Source: Coptis chinensis (lineage: Eukaryota > Streptophyta > Magnoliopsida > Ranunculales > Ranunculaceae). From it: a stretch of 64,000 nucleotides of DNA. The position numbers were made by a program, and so were the translations under genes. The stretch spans positions 17,446,501-17,510,500 of the forward strand of contig CM027377.1 in NCBI GenBank assembly GCA_015680905.1, read 5' to 3'. Below are positions 1 to 11,275 of this stretch, in pieces. Position 1 is the stretch's first letter, and each line of letters begins with the position of its first letter. The notes beneath the pieces are model-generated. The model had not been told where the DNA came from. It was given only the letters and a program-made list of their open reading frames with translations, and made no database searches.

Positions 1-820
1 ATGGCACCCCGACTAAGTTTGAACTTGGATATTTTCATGTTAGGCAGGATTCAAGGTTCCTCCTTAGATTGTGTTTTCATTTCATTTAGTGATGTATGCA
101 ACTCCTGTCCGACAAAATGTAATCTTCTATTTCCAAATGAATTTCCATGAAAATTTTCGAGCAGCTTATAATTTCTGGAAAATACAACTATTCCAACAGT
201 ATGATTATTGTTTCATGTCACGTGGACGTGCCACTTGTATAATTTGAACTTAGCCTTACACACTCTCTCAATGCCTATTCGATCAGTGTCATTCGATCTT
301 CAACCTCACCACCCACCAAATAAAGTTCTTCCCCATGGTAAGTTCTTCCTCAAGGTAAGATAATCACTTTGCTTCAGAGATATATTATTATACGTTTTTA
401 CAACTCTTAAGATCTGTGCTTTAAAGATAATCACTTTGTTGGGTGGTTATATAACGTTTTCCAAGTATATCAGAATTGTTAAAGATTTGTTGCCCAAGGT
501 TTACGTCTCTGTCATGACTCACGAGGTCAATTTCCAATTAGTAGAGCTCCTGTTATTTGGTTTAATTTGTTCTTATAATGGAATCAAATTCCCAGGTTTT
601 CTTCATCTCTTCAATTCCCTATAAAGTATATGTCAAAATGTGGCCCTTATTTTCTTCATTGCATTGTGTTATTTAGGACAGTAATACTTCCAAAAAAATT
701 AGAAAAACATAAACCCATCAAACAAAGTATATATATATATATATTTATAAACAGTGAATGCTATCAATTATATTATTTATTCAAGTGGATTTTAGGTTTT
801 TGAGTAATTAGCTATCTATG
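1..820. other. AT-rich non-coding sequence, no gene recognised
   Basis: The stretch has no ORF resembling a known protein; the ATG at base 1 leads into stops. It holds a short (TA)n run near 728-745. It may be flank of an upstream gene cut by the window edge, or old repeat. Nothing further can be supported. Confidence 0.5.
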
Positions 821-857
821 TAGCAAGTCCGGCCATAGGCCGGGCCAAATGGCTAGT
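821..857 (+). mobile_element. Helitron-type 3' terminus, body unresolved
   Basis: A GC-rich hairpin (CCGGCC, loop ATA, GGCCGG at 829-843) is followed ten bases later by CTAGT (853-857), the hairpin-plus-CTRRT arrangement typical of Helitron 3' ends. The matching 5' end is not recognisable upstream, so this is either a decayed element or a solo end. It lies directly before a second Helitron-like element. Confidence 0.45.
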
Positions 858-1347
858 ATATATATATATATTATAACTCTACCCTCTTCAATTGAGAAAG
901 CGTTTCTAGAGTGTCCACGTGTCATGGCTAATTAAGAAAAAGTATGAGATAAAATAGAAAACAAATATTTATCTTTATCCTTAGATTACCCTTATAGAGA
1001 CTCCAGTTTTTCCTAAATTCTTTTACTAAATATAAAAAAGTATAATATAAATAAGGAAACAATCTCATATAGAGTTTCACAGACTCTCTAATTTTTCCTA
1101 AACATGAGTTTCACAAAATCTCCAACTTTTCCTAAACAATACGCAAAAAAAATAGGTGACAAAAAACTAAATTGCTAAAACCAATAATTTCCACCGAAAA
1201 CGATTTTCCTAAAACACTTTCGATTTGATGCGCCATCCATAATGGGATTTAAATATTTATTCATAGTTAAGGATTCCAAAAATCACAATTCTAGCCACAA
1301 TAATTACGACATATTCCAATTAAATTTATAAATTTATAAATTTTCAA

Positions 1348-1350
<3 letters not shown>

Positions 1351-1420
<70 letters not shown>
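1351..1420. repeat. (TA)n microsatellite
   Basis: An uninterrupted TA dinucleotide run of about 70 bases sits just left of the first block of the ~55-bp array. It is likely to vary in length between individuals. Confidence 0.95.
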
Positions 1421-1425
<5 letters not shown>

Positions 1426-1429
1426 TTGA

Positions 1430-2310
1430 TGTAATCGCATTGAACTAACTTCAAAAAATAATTAACGGAAATCGGCTGGATGCAAATGCAAGCATTAAAC
1501 TAATCTTAAAAAATAATTAATAGAAAATCGAATATGGATACAACCGCATTAAACTAACCTCAAATAATAATTAACGAAAAATCAAAACTTGGATGCAAAT
1601 ACATCAAACTAATATAAAAAAATAATTGTCGGAAAATCGGATCTGGATGCAAATGCATTAAACTAACCCTCAAAGATTAAATTAATGGGAAATCAAAAAC
1701 TGGATGCAACTGCATTGAACTAACCTCAAAGAAAAATTAATTATAAATTGGAAACATGATGCAAATGTGTGGAACTAATCTTAAAGAATAATTAACGGGA
1801 AATCTGAAACTAGCTGCAACTGCACTGAACTAATCTTAAAAAATAAACTAGATACAAATGCATTGAACTAACCTCAATAAATAATTAACAATAAATTGGA
1901 AACTTGATGCAAATTCATTAAATTAATATCAAACAATAATTAACGGAAAATCGGAAACTAGATGCAAATGCAACCTTATCAAATAATAAACGAGAAATCA
2001 AAAACTGTATGCAAATGCATTAAACTAATCTCACAGAATAATTAACTAGAAATCAGAAACTGGATGCAAATGCATTGAGCTGACCTCAAAAAATAATTAA
2101 CAAGGAATTAGAAATTGGATGCAAATGTATTGAATTAACTGTAAAGAATAATTAACGAGAAATCGGAAACTATATGCAACCGCATTGAACTAACCTAAAA
2201 AAAATAACAAAAATCAGAAATTAGATTCAACTGCATTGAACTAACCTCAAAATATAAATAACGGAAAATCAGAAACTGGATGCAAATGCATTGAACTAAT
2301 TTCAAAACAT
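1430..2310. repeat. Tandem array, ~55-bp unit, block 1
   Basis: Degenerate head-to-tail units share the cores GATGCAAATGCATTGAACTA, CCTCAAA, AATAATTAACGGG and AAATCAGAAACT, with point changes and small deletions. Unit spacing is about 55 bases and roughly 15 copies are visible. The units lack the conserved-repeat/unique-spacer pattern of CRISPR. The block lies inside the Helitron-like element. Confidence 0.8.
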
Positions 2311-2670
2311 AGTTGGATTATATGTTGTGAGAATGTCTCGATAAGTATAGTTTTGCATTTAAAATTGTGCTTATCTTATCTCTTTCCGTATGATTGGTAA
2401 CTTCTTGCTATTCAAGTAGCTTCAATATATATGAACTTCGTCTTATTAGGCAATCTCACAAAACTTCAATTAAACTTCTATTATTAAACAACAAAATGAA
2501 ATTGAAGGGTTTTATCAAATGTGAGTTTTTTTTTAATGGAGGATGAGGTTTTTACGTTATAAGAAATTTAGATGAGTGACAAATATATATAATATTAATA
2601 TATAATAGTTCTGCATATTTGCAAATATTTTTTAGAATAATTAATATAACAACACCCGTTCGTAGATAAT
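2300..2670 (+). repeat. Internal copy of the Helitron 3' tail, lacking the final hairpin and CTAGT
   Basis: This resembles the terminal tail at 4135-4514. Shared landmarks include GAATGTCTCGA/AAATGTCTCGA, GCTATTCAAGTAGCTT, AAACTTCTATTATTAAAC and GTTTTATCAA. It runs up to CACCCGTTCGTAG (2653-2665) and then diverges, so the second hairpin arm and CTAGT are missing. Confidence 0.65.
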
Positions 2671-2849
2671 CTTTGTAGATTCCACATAATGAGTCATGCA
2701 TAATTTAAAGAATAATTAACGGGAAATTGGGAACTAGATAATCTTTGATGATCCAACATAATAAATCAAACATAATTTATTTTTTATGTCATGTTTGGAA
2801 GGATACTATAGATAGATCAGTAGAAGTTGGTATTACACACTACATTGGA

Positions 2850-4135
2850 TAATTAAAAGAAAATCGAAAACTAGATTCAAATACATAACTAAGCTCAAAG
2901 AGTAATTAACGGGAAATCGAAAACTTTATGCAAATGCAATAAACTAAACTCGAAAAGTAATTAACTAGAAATTGAAAACTGGATGCAATTGCATTAAACT
3001 AACGCCAGAGAACAACTAACGGAAAATTAGAAAATAGATGCAAATTCTTGAAAAATATTTAATGGGAAATCGTAAAAGGTATGCATTAAACATTAAACAA
3101 ACCTCAAATAATAATTAATAGGAAACCAGAAATTTGATGCAAATACATTGAACTAAACTCAAAAAATAATTAACATAAAATCAAAAACCAAATGTAAATG
3201 CATTGAACTAATTTCATAGAATAATTGGTGGGAAATCAGAAACTAAATGCAAATATGCACTGAAATAACCTCAAAGAATAATTAACGAGAAATCAGAAAC
3301 CGGATGTAATTGCATCGAACTAACCTTGAAGCATAAATAATAAATTGAATGCAAATGCATTAAACTAACCTCAAGAAATAATTAACGGGAAATCAGAAAT
3401 TAGATGCAAATTCATTGAACTAACCTCAAATAATAATTAACTAGAAATCGGGAACTAGATGCAAATGCAATCTTATCAAATAATAAACGAGAAATCGAAA
3501 ACTTGATGCAAATACATTAAACTAATCTCACAGAATAATTAACCGGAAATCAGAAACTTGATGCAAATGCATTGAACTGACCTCAAAAAACAATTAATAT
3601 GAAATTGAAAATTGGATCCAGATGTATTGAACTAACCACAAATAATTATTAATGATAAATCGAAAACTTGATGCAACTGCATTGAACTAACCTCAAAAAA
3701 TAAATAATGGGAATCGAAAATTGGATGCAACTGTATTCAACTAACCTCAAAATATAAATAATGGAAAATCAGAAACTGGATGCAGATGTATTGAACTAAT
3801 CTCAAAGAGTAATTAACGGGAGATTGGAACCTTAATGCAAATGCATTGAACTAATCTCAAAGACTAATTAATTAAACATAAAAAATTGGATGCAACTGTA
3901 TTAAATTAACCTTAATGAATAACTAACGGGAAATTATAAAGTTGATGCAATTGCACTGAACTAACCTCAAATAATAATTAACGGGAAATCGAAAACTTGA
4001 TGCAACTGCATTGAACTAACCTCAGAGAATAATTAATGATAAATTGAAAACGTAATGCAATGTACTACATTGAACTAACTTCAAAGAATAATTAATGGAA
4101 AATCATAAACTTAATGCAAATGCATTGAACTAATA
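2850..4135. repeat. Tandem array, ~55-bp unit, block 2
   Basis: This is the same degenerate unit as block 1 (GATGCAAATGCATTGAACTA core), with roughly 20 or more copies. It leads into the true 3' tail of the Helitron-like element. Together the two blocks suggest an array-plus-tail module that was duplicated. Confidence 0.8.
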
Positions 4136-4514
4136 ACCCTAAAACATGTTTGTATTATAAGTAGAGAGAATAAATGTCTCGACAAATATAGTTTTTCATT
4201 TTAAGTAGTGTTTATCATAATTTTTTTATTATGATTAAGAATGTCATGCTATTCAAGTAGCTTAAATATTGTCTTCGTCACATTAGACATTTCCACAAAT
4301 TTTCAATCAAACTTCTATTATTAAACCTAACAACAAAAAGAAGTCGATGAGTTTTATCAAGGTTTGATGCTTCATTTTTATAGAGAGTGGTGCAAGAAAT
4401 TTGAATGACTGATTAATATAATTTTCATATCTCATAGCTATGCATAGTTGCTAATATTTTTTACAATAATTTAATATAACGGCACCCGTTCGTAGGACGG
4501 GTTTAAAAGCTAGT

Positions 4515-4858
4515 TGTATACTATAACTTGTTTATAAAACAGTTTCTTATGCTTTGTACCCTACTACCTTGCCACCCTGGGCTCATTGTATATTTAAAAG
4601 TTACTAGAAAAAACAGCAAGTTTCAAGTTTCTTATAATCACTTGTTGGACTGCTTCATCTCTCCATTCAGTAGTGCGGATAAAATAGATCGCACTTATGG
4701 TTCCTGGTGCCTGAATAAAGAGATCCAGTCTTAGCTTTAGCAGCAATTAGTAGTTACTACTCAGCCTTGGTTAGTTGGTTGGATGTATACTGTATGCTCA
4801 TTTTTGACGTGGCCTGGAATCTAGTGATTGGCTTTCGACACGAAGCGGATACAAGTAA
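4515..4858. other. Non-coding spacer between Helitron and Copia element
   Basis: No ORF of note and no recognisable repeat end. This is the DNA into which the Copia element inserted; the last five bases before that element (AGTAT, 4859-4863) are its target duplication. Confidence 0.5.
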
Positions 4859-4863
4859 AGTAT

Positions 4864-5480
4864 TGTTAGAATAGTTGTATGAGCACAGCAACTAAAGTAG
4901 AACAGAAGGAACAGTAGCAATAAAGAAACAAGGACAGGAGTAACTGGGAATAACCAAGGCGCGGATTAGGCTGTCCTTAAGGAAAGATTTCGCCCCTTCC
5001 AATGGTGCAGAAAGGCAACAGTGTCGTCTTCCTCACAGGATTCAATGGTTAACAGCAGCGACTTTGCACTAGAACGGACTACCCTCTAGAACGGCGATAT
5101 AACTCTCTCGGCGCCGACGAAGAAAGAAGAAGAAAAAAGACTGGTTTGAGTTTTCTGTTTCTCTGAGTTGAGTTTCTGATCAAGTCTATTCTCTCTATGG
5201 ACTCACAGTCCTATTTATAGAGTTTAGGAGAAAGAGAGACCAACTCCTAATAGAACACTGAAACTTGCTACTCAAGAAAAAGGCAAAACAAGTTTAGGCT
5301 ATTGGTCAAACCACTACCCACAACAGTAAGCCCAAGCCCAGGCCTGAACCCTACCCGATGTGCTGGATAACCAATGTGGGACTATCTACTATGCACTAAA
5401 GTGGCGAGAACACCATTTGTTCATCTCCTCCACTTTGCACACACACACTAGTATTTAGAAATACGCAAGAGATTCCAACA
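4864..5480 (-). repeat. LTR (element-sense 3' LTR) of the minus-strand Copia
   Basis: This 617-base LTR pairs with 9880-10500. Its ends are TG...CA with short inverted termini (TGTTAG/CCAACA). Differences from its partner are scattered substitutions and small indels, for example in the GA-rich stretch near 5120-5140, pointing to an insertion that is not recent. Confidence 0.85.
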
Positions 5481-6049
5481 ATCCCCCACTATTTCAAAAT
5501 ACTAATAGTCCCCCACTATTTTGGAATAGGATATTACAAAAGAAATGGGTTAACGAAATGCCAGAGAGAATCGAAAAAACAATGCATAAGATACTGATGC
5601 TTTACGGGCTTGAACCAGTCATAGGGTAACATATCTTATAATACGTGAAAGTGGTGGATTAAAAAATCTTTGAACCAACATTCCCTTGTAGTAAAATAGA
5701 GGACATGCACCCACATTGCTCTTTCATTATATGCTTTCACAGCGGTGTTGTTGCTTTTTGGCCCTCATACGCGCTGTGTTATGTGAATGCTCTAGAGTAC
5801 TTGCACGAATACTCATAAGAACCGACCAGTTCTACATTCACGTAGGGTGGATATCCATCAAGTGTACATAGCGGTTAAAATACACTATCTCATAAAAATA
5901 ATGGACTATGGATTCCATTAAGAGTAAAATAACTCATCCTTTTCTCATTGCTATTCAAGTTATACAAAGTATACAATAATGCTATCTAGTCATAGGGTGG
6001 GACGCGTCTCAAAGAAAGACAATAGCATACCGGAGCGGACGAGGTGACT

Positions 6050-7990
6050 TGTTTTTCCCTTTGAACCTACTTCATGGGATCTCCAATCACATAGGTGGGG
6101 TTGCCGTCAGTGTCGCCCTCTATCTAAGGCAAAAGTCTCATCCCCCTCGACGTATAACCACTTGCCTCCAAAGAAGTGGTGCGGTTAGACATGTGGCCAC
6201 ACTGAGTCCAACCTAACATAATCTCTAGCAGCTGCTTGATTAAGTTATATCTCAACTTACATGTATTCTTTTCCCATTGCACATAAGTTAACATGTCTTA
6301 GTTATTGCAATGAGACAGTTGCAAAGCATATACACATCGAGGTCACATTTTAGAGCCAATGGGAAGATTTGCCAAGAGGTTGCTAACCCACTCAAGATCA
6401 TCACATGCCTTTTCTAAAGGCGATTAGCTTGGATGATATCCAAGACACTCAATTTCCACCAAAGGTAAAACACATAAACATTCTTGGATCCGGTTTATAA
6501 CATATTACCCTTCTAACAATGATGGAAATCTACTAAATATCAGTCCATAATCAATGGCTCTGCTATAGTACTTGGATAATCTGACAATATACATCAAAGT
6601 TCCTTATAAGGACACAATGGGTTATCAGCTCAGTATGCCATTAATGTAGGCAATGTCATGTCTCACATACATTATCCATCAAGTACAATTGGCTACCAAT
6701 GATATTGACTTATTTAGTATGAGAAAACACAATGAGATTATTTTTCATAAGATGGATATTTGCCACAAAAGGTGTTAACACATGCTTACTATCATAATAT
6801 CCATACTTTTCAATGAAAAATATTTCTACAATGAGACCAACATGAGTTTTAATTCCTATATTCACCAGTCATTCAATTCTGTAGTGCCTGAAATTCCCCT
6901 ATACCATCCGGCCGGTCTGGTTTAAGGTACGTTGTGGCCTTCAACCATATTCAAACGTCAACATCTTGACAACTGAATATAGCAATTACAGAAATGAGTT
7001 TAACAACATAATAAACTATCATTTTCAATGACGGTTTATGATGTGTTTCAAATAGGAATTTCTCTGTCTCATACACATTCTCAATGCTAGCACTCATGAT
7101 ATTAAATCATCTAAACAAAGAGAGATTAACACATATGTCTTGCTTTGCTCTAAAGAAATGACACATTTTTTATCAACAACGGTGCTTTAACATCCATATG
7201 ACACTAATATGTTGTTGAATTGCTCATGCCATTTATAGGCGCTTGAATCAACTCATACAAAGATTTAACTAAATTGTATACCTTCAGCTCATCACCTGGT
7301 ACTACTTGGTATTGTAGTTCCGCACAACTACTCAACTAGAGTCTTTAGAATTATGTAGAAGAAATTCTAGTTATATGAGCAAGGTTTCAAAATAGTATAA
7401 ATCTTGTCTCTGATTGAAACCCCTTGGCTATTATTATTAGCATTGTATTTTGCAATACAACTATCACGTTTTAGTTTTCTTTTGAAGATCCAATTCAACC
7501 TATAGATCCCCAATAAATCAAGAGTCCAGTTTAGAGGAGTTGTATCCTTCAAAAAGGACACTTCTCATAGACATACAACTTCCTTATAGGTTAATGAATC
7601 TTCCTCAAGAAACATATAAACATCATCACCGTGAATGGTGGAAATACTCATTGATAGTCTTCCAAATTTCTTGTGCAGAAATAATGGGATTATCTTATGT
7701 AGTTCATTATGAACATTCAACCACTCTATGCCAATTTCTCAGAAAGCACAACCTCAAATAAAATTAGCATATAAGACATTCAATAATAGTGTGGTATCTA
7801 CAAAATTGTTATCACTCATGACAACTGAAAACAAACATCACTATTATGAGTTTCACCAATGAACATCTACTAGATAATTCTAGGTTTCAAAAAGACTTCT
7901 TTTAGATTCATTCACAATAGCCTTGGCAAGACACCCCCCACATTTTGAAGCATTTTTGGATAGGCCCAAGACCTTTCCATACTTTGTAGT
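6050..7990 (-). pseudogene. Copia pol remnants (integrase tail, reverse transcriptase, RNase H tail)
   Basis: Read on the minus strand, 7367-7561 encodes a reverse-transcriptase start resembling Copia (IYRLNWIFKRKLK, then a KYNA segment like the usual KYKARLV). Around 7930-7985 a GCLAK motif resembles the Copia integrase-RT linker. Around 6200-6400 there are EWVSNLLANLP and RYNLIKQLL, like the RNase H/C-terminal EW..NLL and RHN.VKQLL motifs. Near 6070-6105 is GNPTYVIGDPMK. Stops and frameshifts separate the pieces, so no pol protein can be made. Confidence 0.65.
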
Positions 7991-9879
7991 TCAGTGTCTT
8001 TCCAATTATCTTGTGAGATGAACTATGGTAAAACAGTATTATGCATATGGGTCACCACCCCCCACAATTCAATGGTTACTCAACCTAATCAAACTTACAT
8101 GCAAAACACATTATACCGCTACAAACACTAAAAGAAACAACAACAATAAAATACACTCTTATGACAAGAATATACTTTACTCAAGTCTATGATTCTGGAT
8201 CATATAAACATAGTCATATTATGTTCATGTTATCTATATGAAAGGAAATCCACAAAAGATTCTAATGAATCTTAAAGAATAGAAGAATCAGATGAAAAGG
8301 GTTTTACCCGAGATAATATCATTATCATCCTTCTTGTCATCATTCAACATTCCAACTATCATAGGGAGACAATCCACGCACTTGTACATCACCTTAGCTA
8401 TTTATCCATAGTCATAGGAGGATAATGCCTAATAAGACAATCCACAAAGCGTTACATCTCTTTGTCTAAAATAGTCATTTGGAGGATATTGTCTAAGAAG
8501 ACAATCCATAACCTTACATCTCCTTGACTAAATTAGGGTTTAGGAGGATATGATTATTTCCCATATTGTTTCCTCTCAAAGAGACAACGATACTCATTAC
8601 TTAAGAATATATGACATGGTTAAACTTCATGTCAATGTTAAATAATGCATTCATGCCAAACATGGTAAATATCATATCATAGGTTCAGGAAAAGTAAACT
8701 TTAAACTGTACCCTCACAACAAAAGTATACGATATTTAAGCAAATCTAGCCCTTTGAATATGCAAAACAACCGAGGACTCCACCTCCTCTTTTTACATGA
8801 GCTCAAGTAAGATAGAATACCTTATCAACAAGACCTCAAGTACGACCACAACATCTAATGGCTCAACCCATTAATGTCTTCAACTAGAAAAATTTACCAA
8901 TAAACTATCATCAAGTTCAAAGCAAATCCACGATGATTAATATCCAAAACTAGCATGCTACACAACTTTAACATATGCTTTATTGGATATAAGCTACAAG
9001 TTACTTCATCTAACATGTATTTTCACAACAGTACAATTATAACCATCGTCTAACAACACGTTCACTCAATAAAGGTAAGCAATTATGCATTGAATACATT
9101 ATAATTACTATCCAAGATTTGAGTGTGGTTGATATTAACTATCTTAAGGTCTCTCTTAGACCATCTACATACATCTACATATGTACAAAGAAAATTAATA
9201 TCAAACTACTTCTAGTCACATCAATTAATTCCTCAGTGATAAACACGTATAATTTGTTGACTAGGTTATTAAAAAAGTTTAAGCTTAGGGATTTCCCTCC
9301 TAAGAAAACTAGCATGCAACTCAAGGCAAGAATATCACCATATAATCAAACCAAAAGAATTGCAAAGAGTGAAAGAATACGATACCTAACCGATTGAAAA
9401 ATCGGATTACCATATTTTTCTCCTTCTAGAAAAAACAGTTCAAAAGAACTGTAATTCTGAACCAGCACATGAAGAATTGGGTATCAAGCCTTATACCACT
9501 GGAAAGCTCTTTGAATCAGCTATCCAACACAAGAAGCGGATTGCAAAACCGAGCTCTGAGCTGAAAGTTATAGCAGTTTCCGTAACGAGTGACGCAGCTG
9601 TCAAAAAGACGAACTTTGACGTTTTTCTTGATAGAAATCTCATATTTGACTACCACAAACGTAGGAGAAAGGTCTACAACCATATAGGGTTTGATAAACC
9701 ACAAAAGATCAATAAATATTCAATCTTTAATTGGTTCCCTACCAAAAACGAAATTATTAGAAAATTTCTAAAGTCATAACCCAATAACACAAACAATAAC
9801 TCAAAGTAAAAGACTTATCTTTTGATTGTCGTATTAAAGCACTCTCCTTTGTTCTACTACAAAACTCTTTCCTTAAGAT

Positions 9880-10500
9880 TGTTAGAATAGTTGTATGAGC
9901 AGCAAGAACTAAAAGTAGAAGAAACGTAAGGAATGAGTAAATAAAGAAACAAGGACAGAGTGGCGGGAATAACCAAAGGCGGATTAGGGTCGTCCTTAAG
10001 GAAAGATTTAAGCCCCTTCCAATGGTGCGAGAAAGGCAACAATGGCCTCTTCCTCACAGGATTCAATGGTTAGCACCGACTTTGCACTAGAAACGGACTA
10101 CCCTCTAGAAAATGATATAACTCTCGGTGGCGGGAAGAAGAAGAAGAAGAAAAAAGATCGGTTTGAGTTTTTCGTTTCTCTCGAGTTGAGTTTCGATCAA
10201 GTCTATTCTCTCTATGGACTCACAAATCCTATTTATAGAGTTTAGGAGAAAGAGAGACCAACTCCTAATAGAAACCGAAAACTTGCTACTCAAGAAAAAA
10301 GGCAAAAACAAGTTTAGGCTATTGGTCAAACCACTACCCACAACAAGAAGCCCAAGCCGGGGCACGAACCTACCCGATGTCTTTGGATAACCAATGTGGG
10401 ACTATCTACTATGCACTAAAGTGGCGAGAACACCATTTGTTCATCTCCTCCACTTTGCACACACACACTAGTATTTAGAAATACGCAAGAGATTCCAACA
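9880..10500 (-). repeat. LTR (element-sense 5' LTR) of the minus-strand Copia
   Basis: This 621-base partner of the LTR at 4864-5480 has the same termini and is followed at once by the target duplication AGTAT (10501-10505). The right edge lies about 770 bases downstream of the CUL3 stop codon. Confidence 0.85.
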
Positions 10501-10505
10501 AGTAT

Positions 10506-11275
10506 CAGCAAATGACACTTCACACCAATTAGGCATCCAATTTTAACAGCTGAAAAGATACAGATATAAAAATATACACGCACAACGCATCAGATTAAGC
10601 CGAAAAGGCCAAAATACTCACATGCTCCCCAAATTCTCAGATATATTGCCCATGCATCAAAATATATCATATTGATATTTCAATTGTCAAGCACAACTCA
10701 GTCTATATATCGGAAATACTGGTTTCGCATTCGTTATATTTAGCCCAAATTTTATGGAAAAACGTTCACTAGTACTTTAAGCTCTGATCTTAGTATGATT
10801 TAACTCATTTAAGTAAAGAAGTTTTCTAGTGCCGAAAGGACAATTCACAGAATGTCGTTTTTTTGGTGTACTAATGTGAGATTGTGGGTATTGCTCTAAT
10901 TGGGACTCAAAAATCGAACAAATGAGACCTGGAAGTACTAGTATTTGCTCATAAAATTTTGCACCCCTTCCATCAACTTCAGCCCAGAGAGGCAGGGCAG
11001 CTAAACCAGTCCAGAAATATTTGAAAGAATTCCAAATGCTTGTCAATTTTCAAGGGGGCATATGGAGCTGTTTCTCTCGGGCTGATGATTTGGTGAAGGG
11101 CTTTGGGTCCGAAGAAACAAAGTGAAAATTAGAGAACAAGATAGTGTTATAGTTTCCTGCCTGCCTGCCTGCCTGCCTTGGAGGGGAATCAGATTCCACA
11201 TAAACTCCCACTTCAAAAAATGGAGGATACAATTGCATGTTAACAGAAGAGGCAACTTGCACATTTGTAGGTTTC
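10506..11275 (-). other. CUL3 3' untranslated region and flank
   Basis: This lies just downstream of the CUL3 stop (minus strand), and part of it is probably its 3' UTR. It contains a (CCTG)n tetranucleotide run at about 11155-11177. The small ORFs here have no resemblance to known proteins. Confidence 0.5.
11155..11177. repeat. (CCTG)n microsatellite
   Basis: About five to six tandem CCTG units lie in the presumed 3' UTR of CUL3, on the complement of its transcript strand. Confidence 0.85.

Larger units (their letters stand above)
858..4514 (+). mobile_element. Non-autonomous Helitron-like element filled with tandem repeats
   Basis: The 3' end is clear: CCCGTTCGTAGGACGGG (4485-4501) forms a hairpin, and CTAGT follows at 4510-4514 with T next, as expected for insertion between A and T. 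Near the left end, 915-926 contains CCACGTGTCATG, a motif often close to plant Helitron 5' ends; the exact 5' base is unresolved (about 858-900). The interior has no Rep/helicase ORF, so it is non-autonomous. Most of it is a ~55-bp tandem array in two blocks, each followed by a similar tail (about 2300-2670 and 4135-4514). Confidence 0.6.
4859..10505 (-). mobile_element. Decayed Ty1/Copia LTR retrotransposon, minus strand, with both LTRs and a target duplication
   Basis: Two similar LTRs (4864-5480 and 9880-10500) start TGTTAGAATAG and end GATTCCAACA, and are flanked by the direct repeat AGTAT (4859-4863 and 10501-10505). Orientation is minus. Just inside the left LTR the complement reads AGTGGGGGAT, a polypurine tract abutting TGTTGG. 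Translated remnants on the minus strand also match Copia pol: WIFKRKLK (reverse transcriptase) near 7470 and GNPTYVIGDPMK (C-terminal tail) near 6070-6105. The coding part is full of stops and shifts. I could not identify a standard primer-binding site beside 9879. Confidence 0.85.

Noticed and set aside
1430..4135. Regular repeats suggesting a CRISPR array
   Set aside because: Units are contiguous and degenerate along their whole length, with no conserved-repeat/unique-spacer alternation, and the genome is a plant's.
9477..9779. 100-codon plus-strand ORF
   Set aside because: It lies inside the minus-strand Copia internal region, is on the opposite strand and resembles no known protein.
10042..10365. 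Overlapping ORFs on both strands near 10.1-10.3 kb
   Set aside because: They fall within the 3'-side LTR of the Copia element and reflect LTR sequence.
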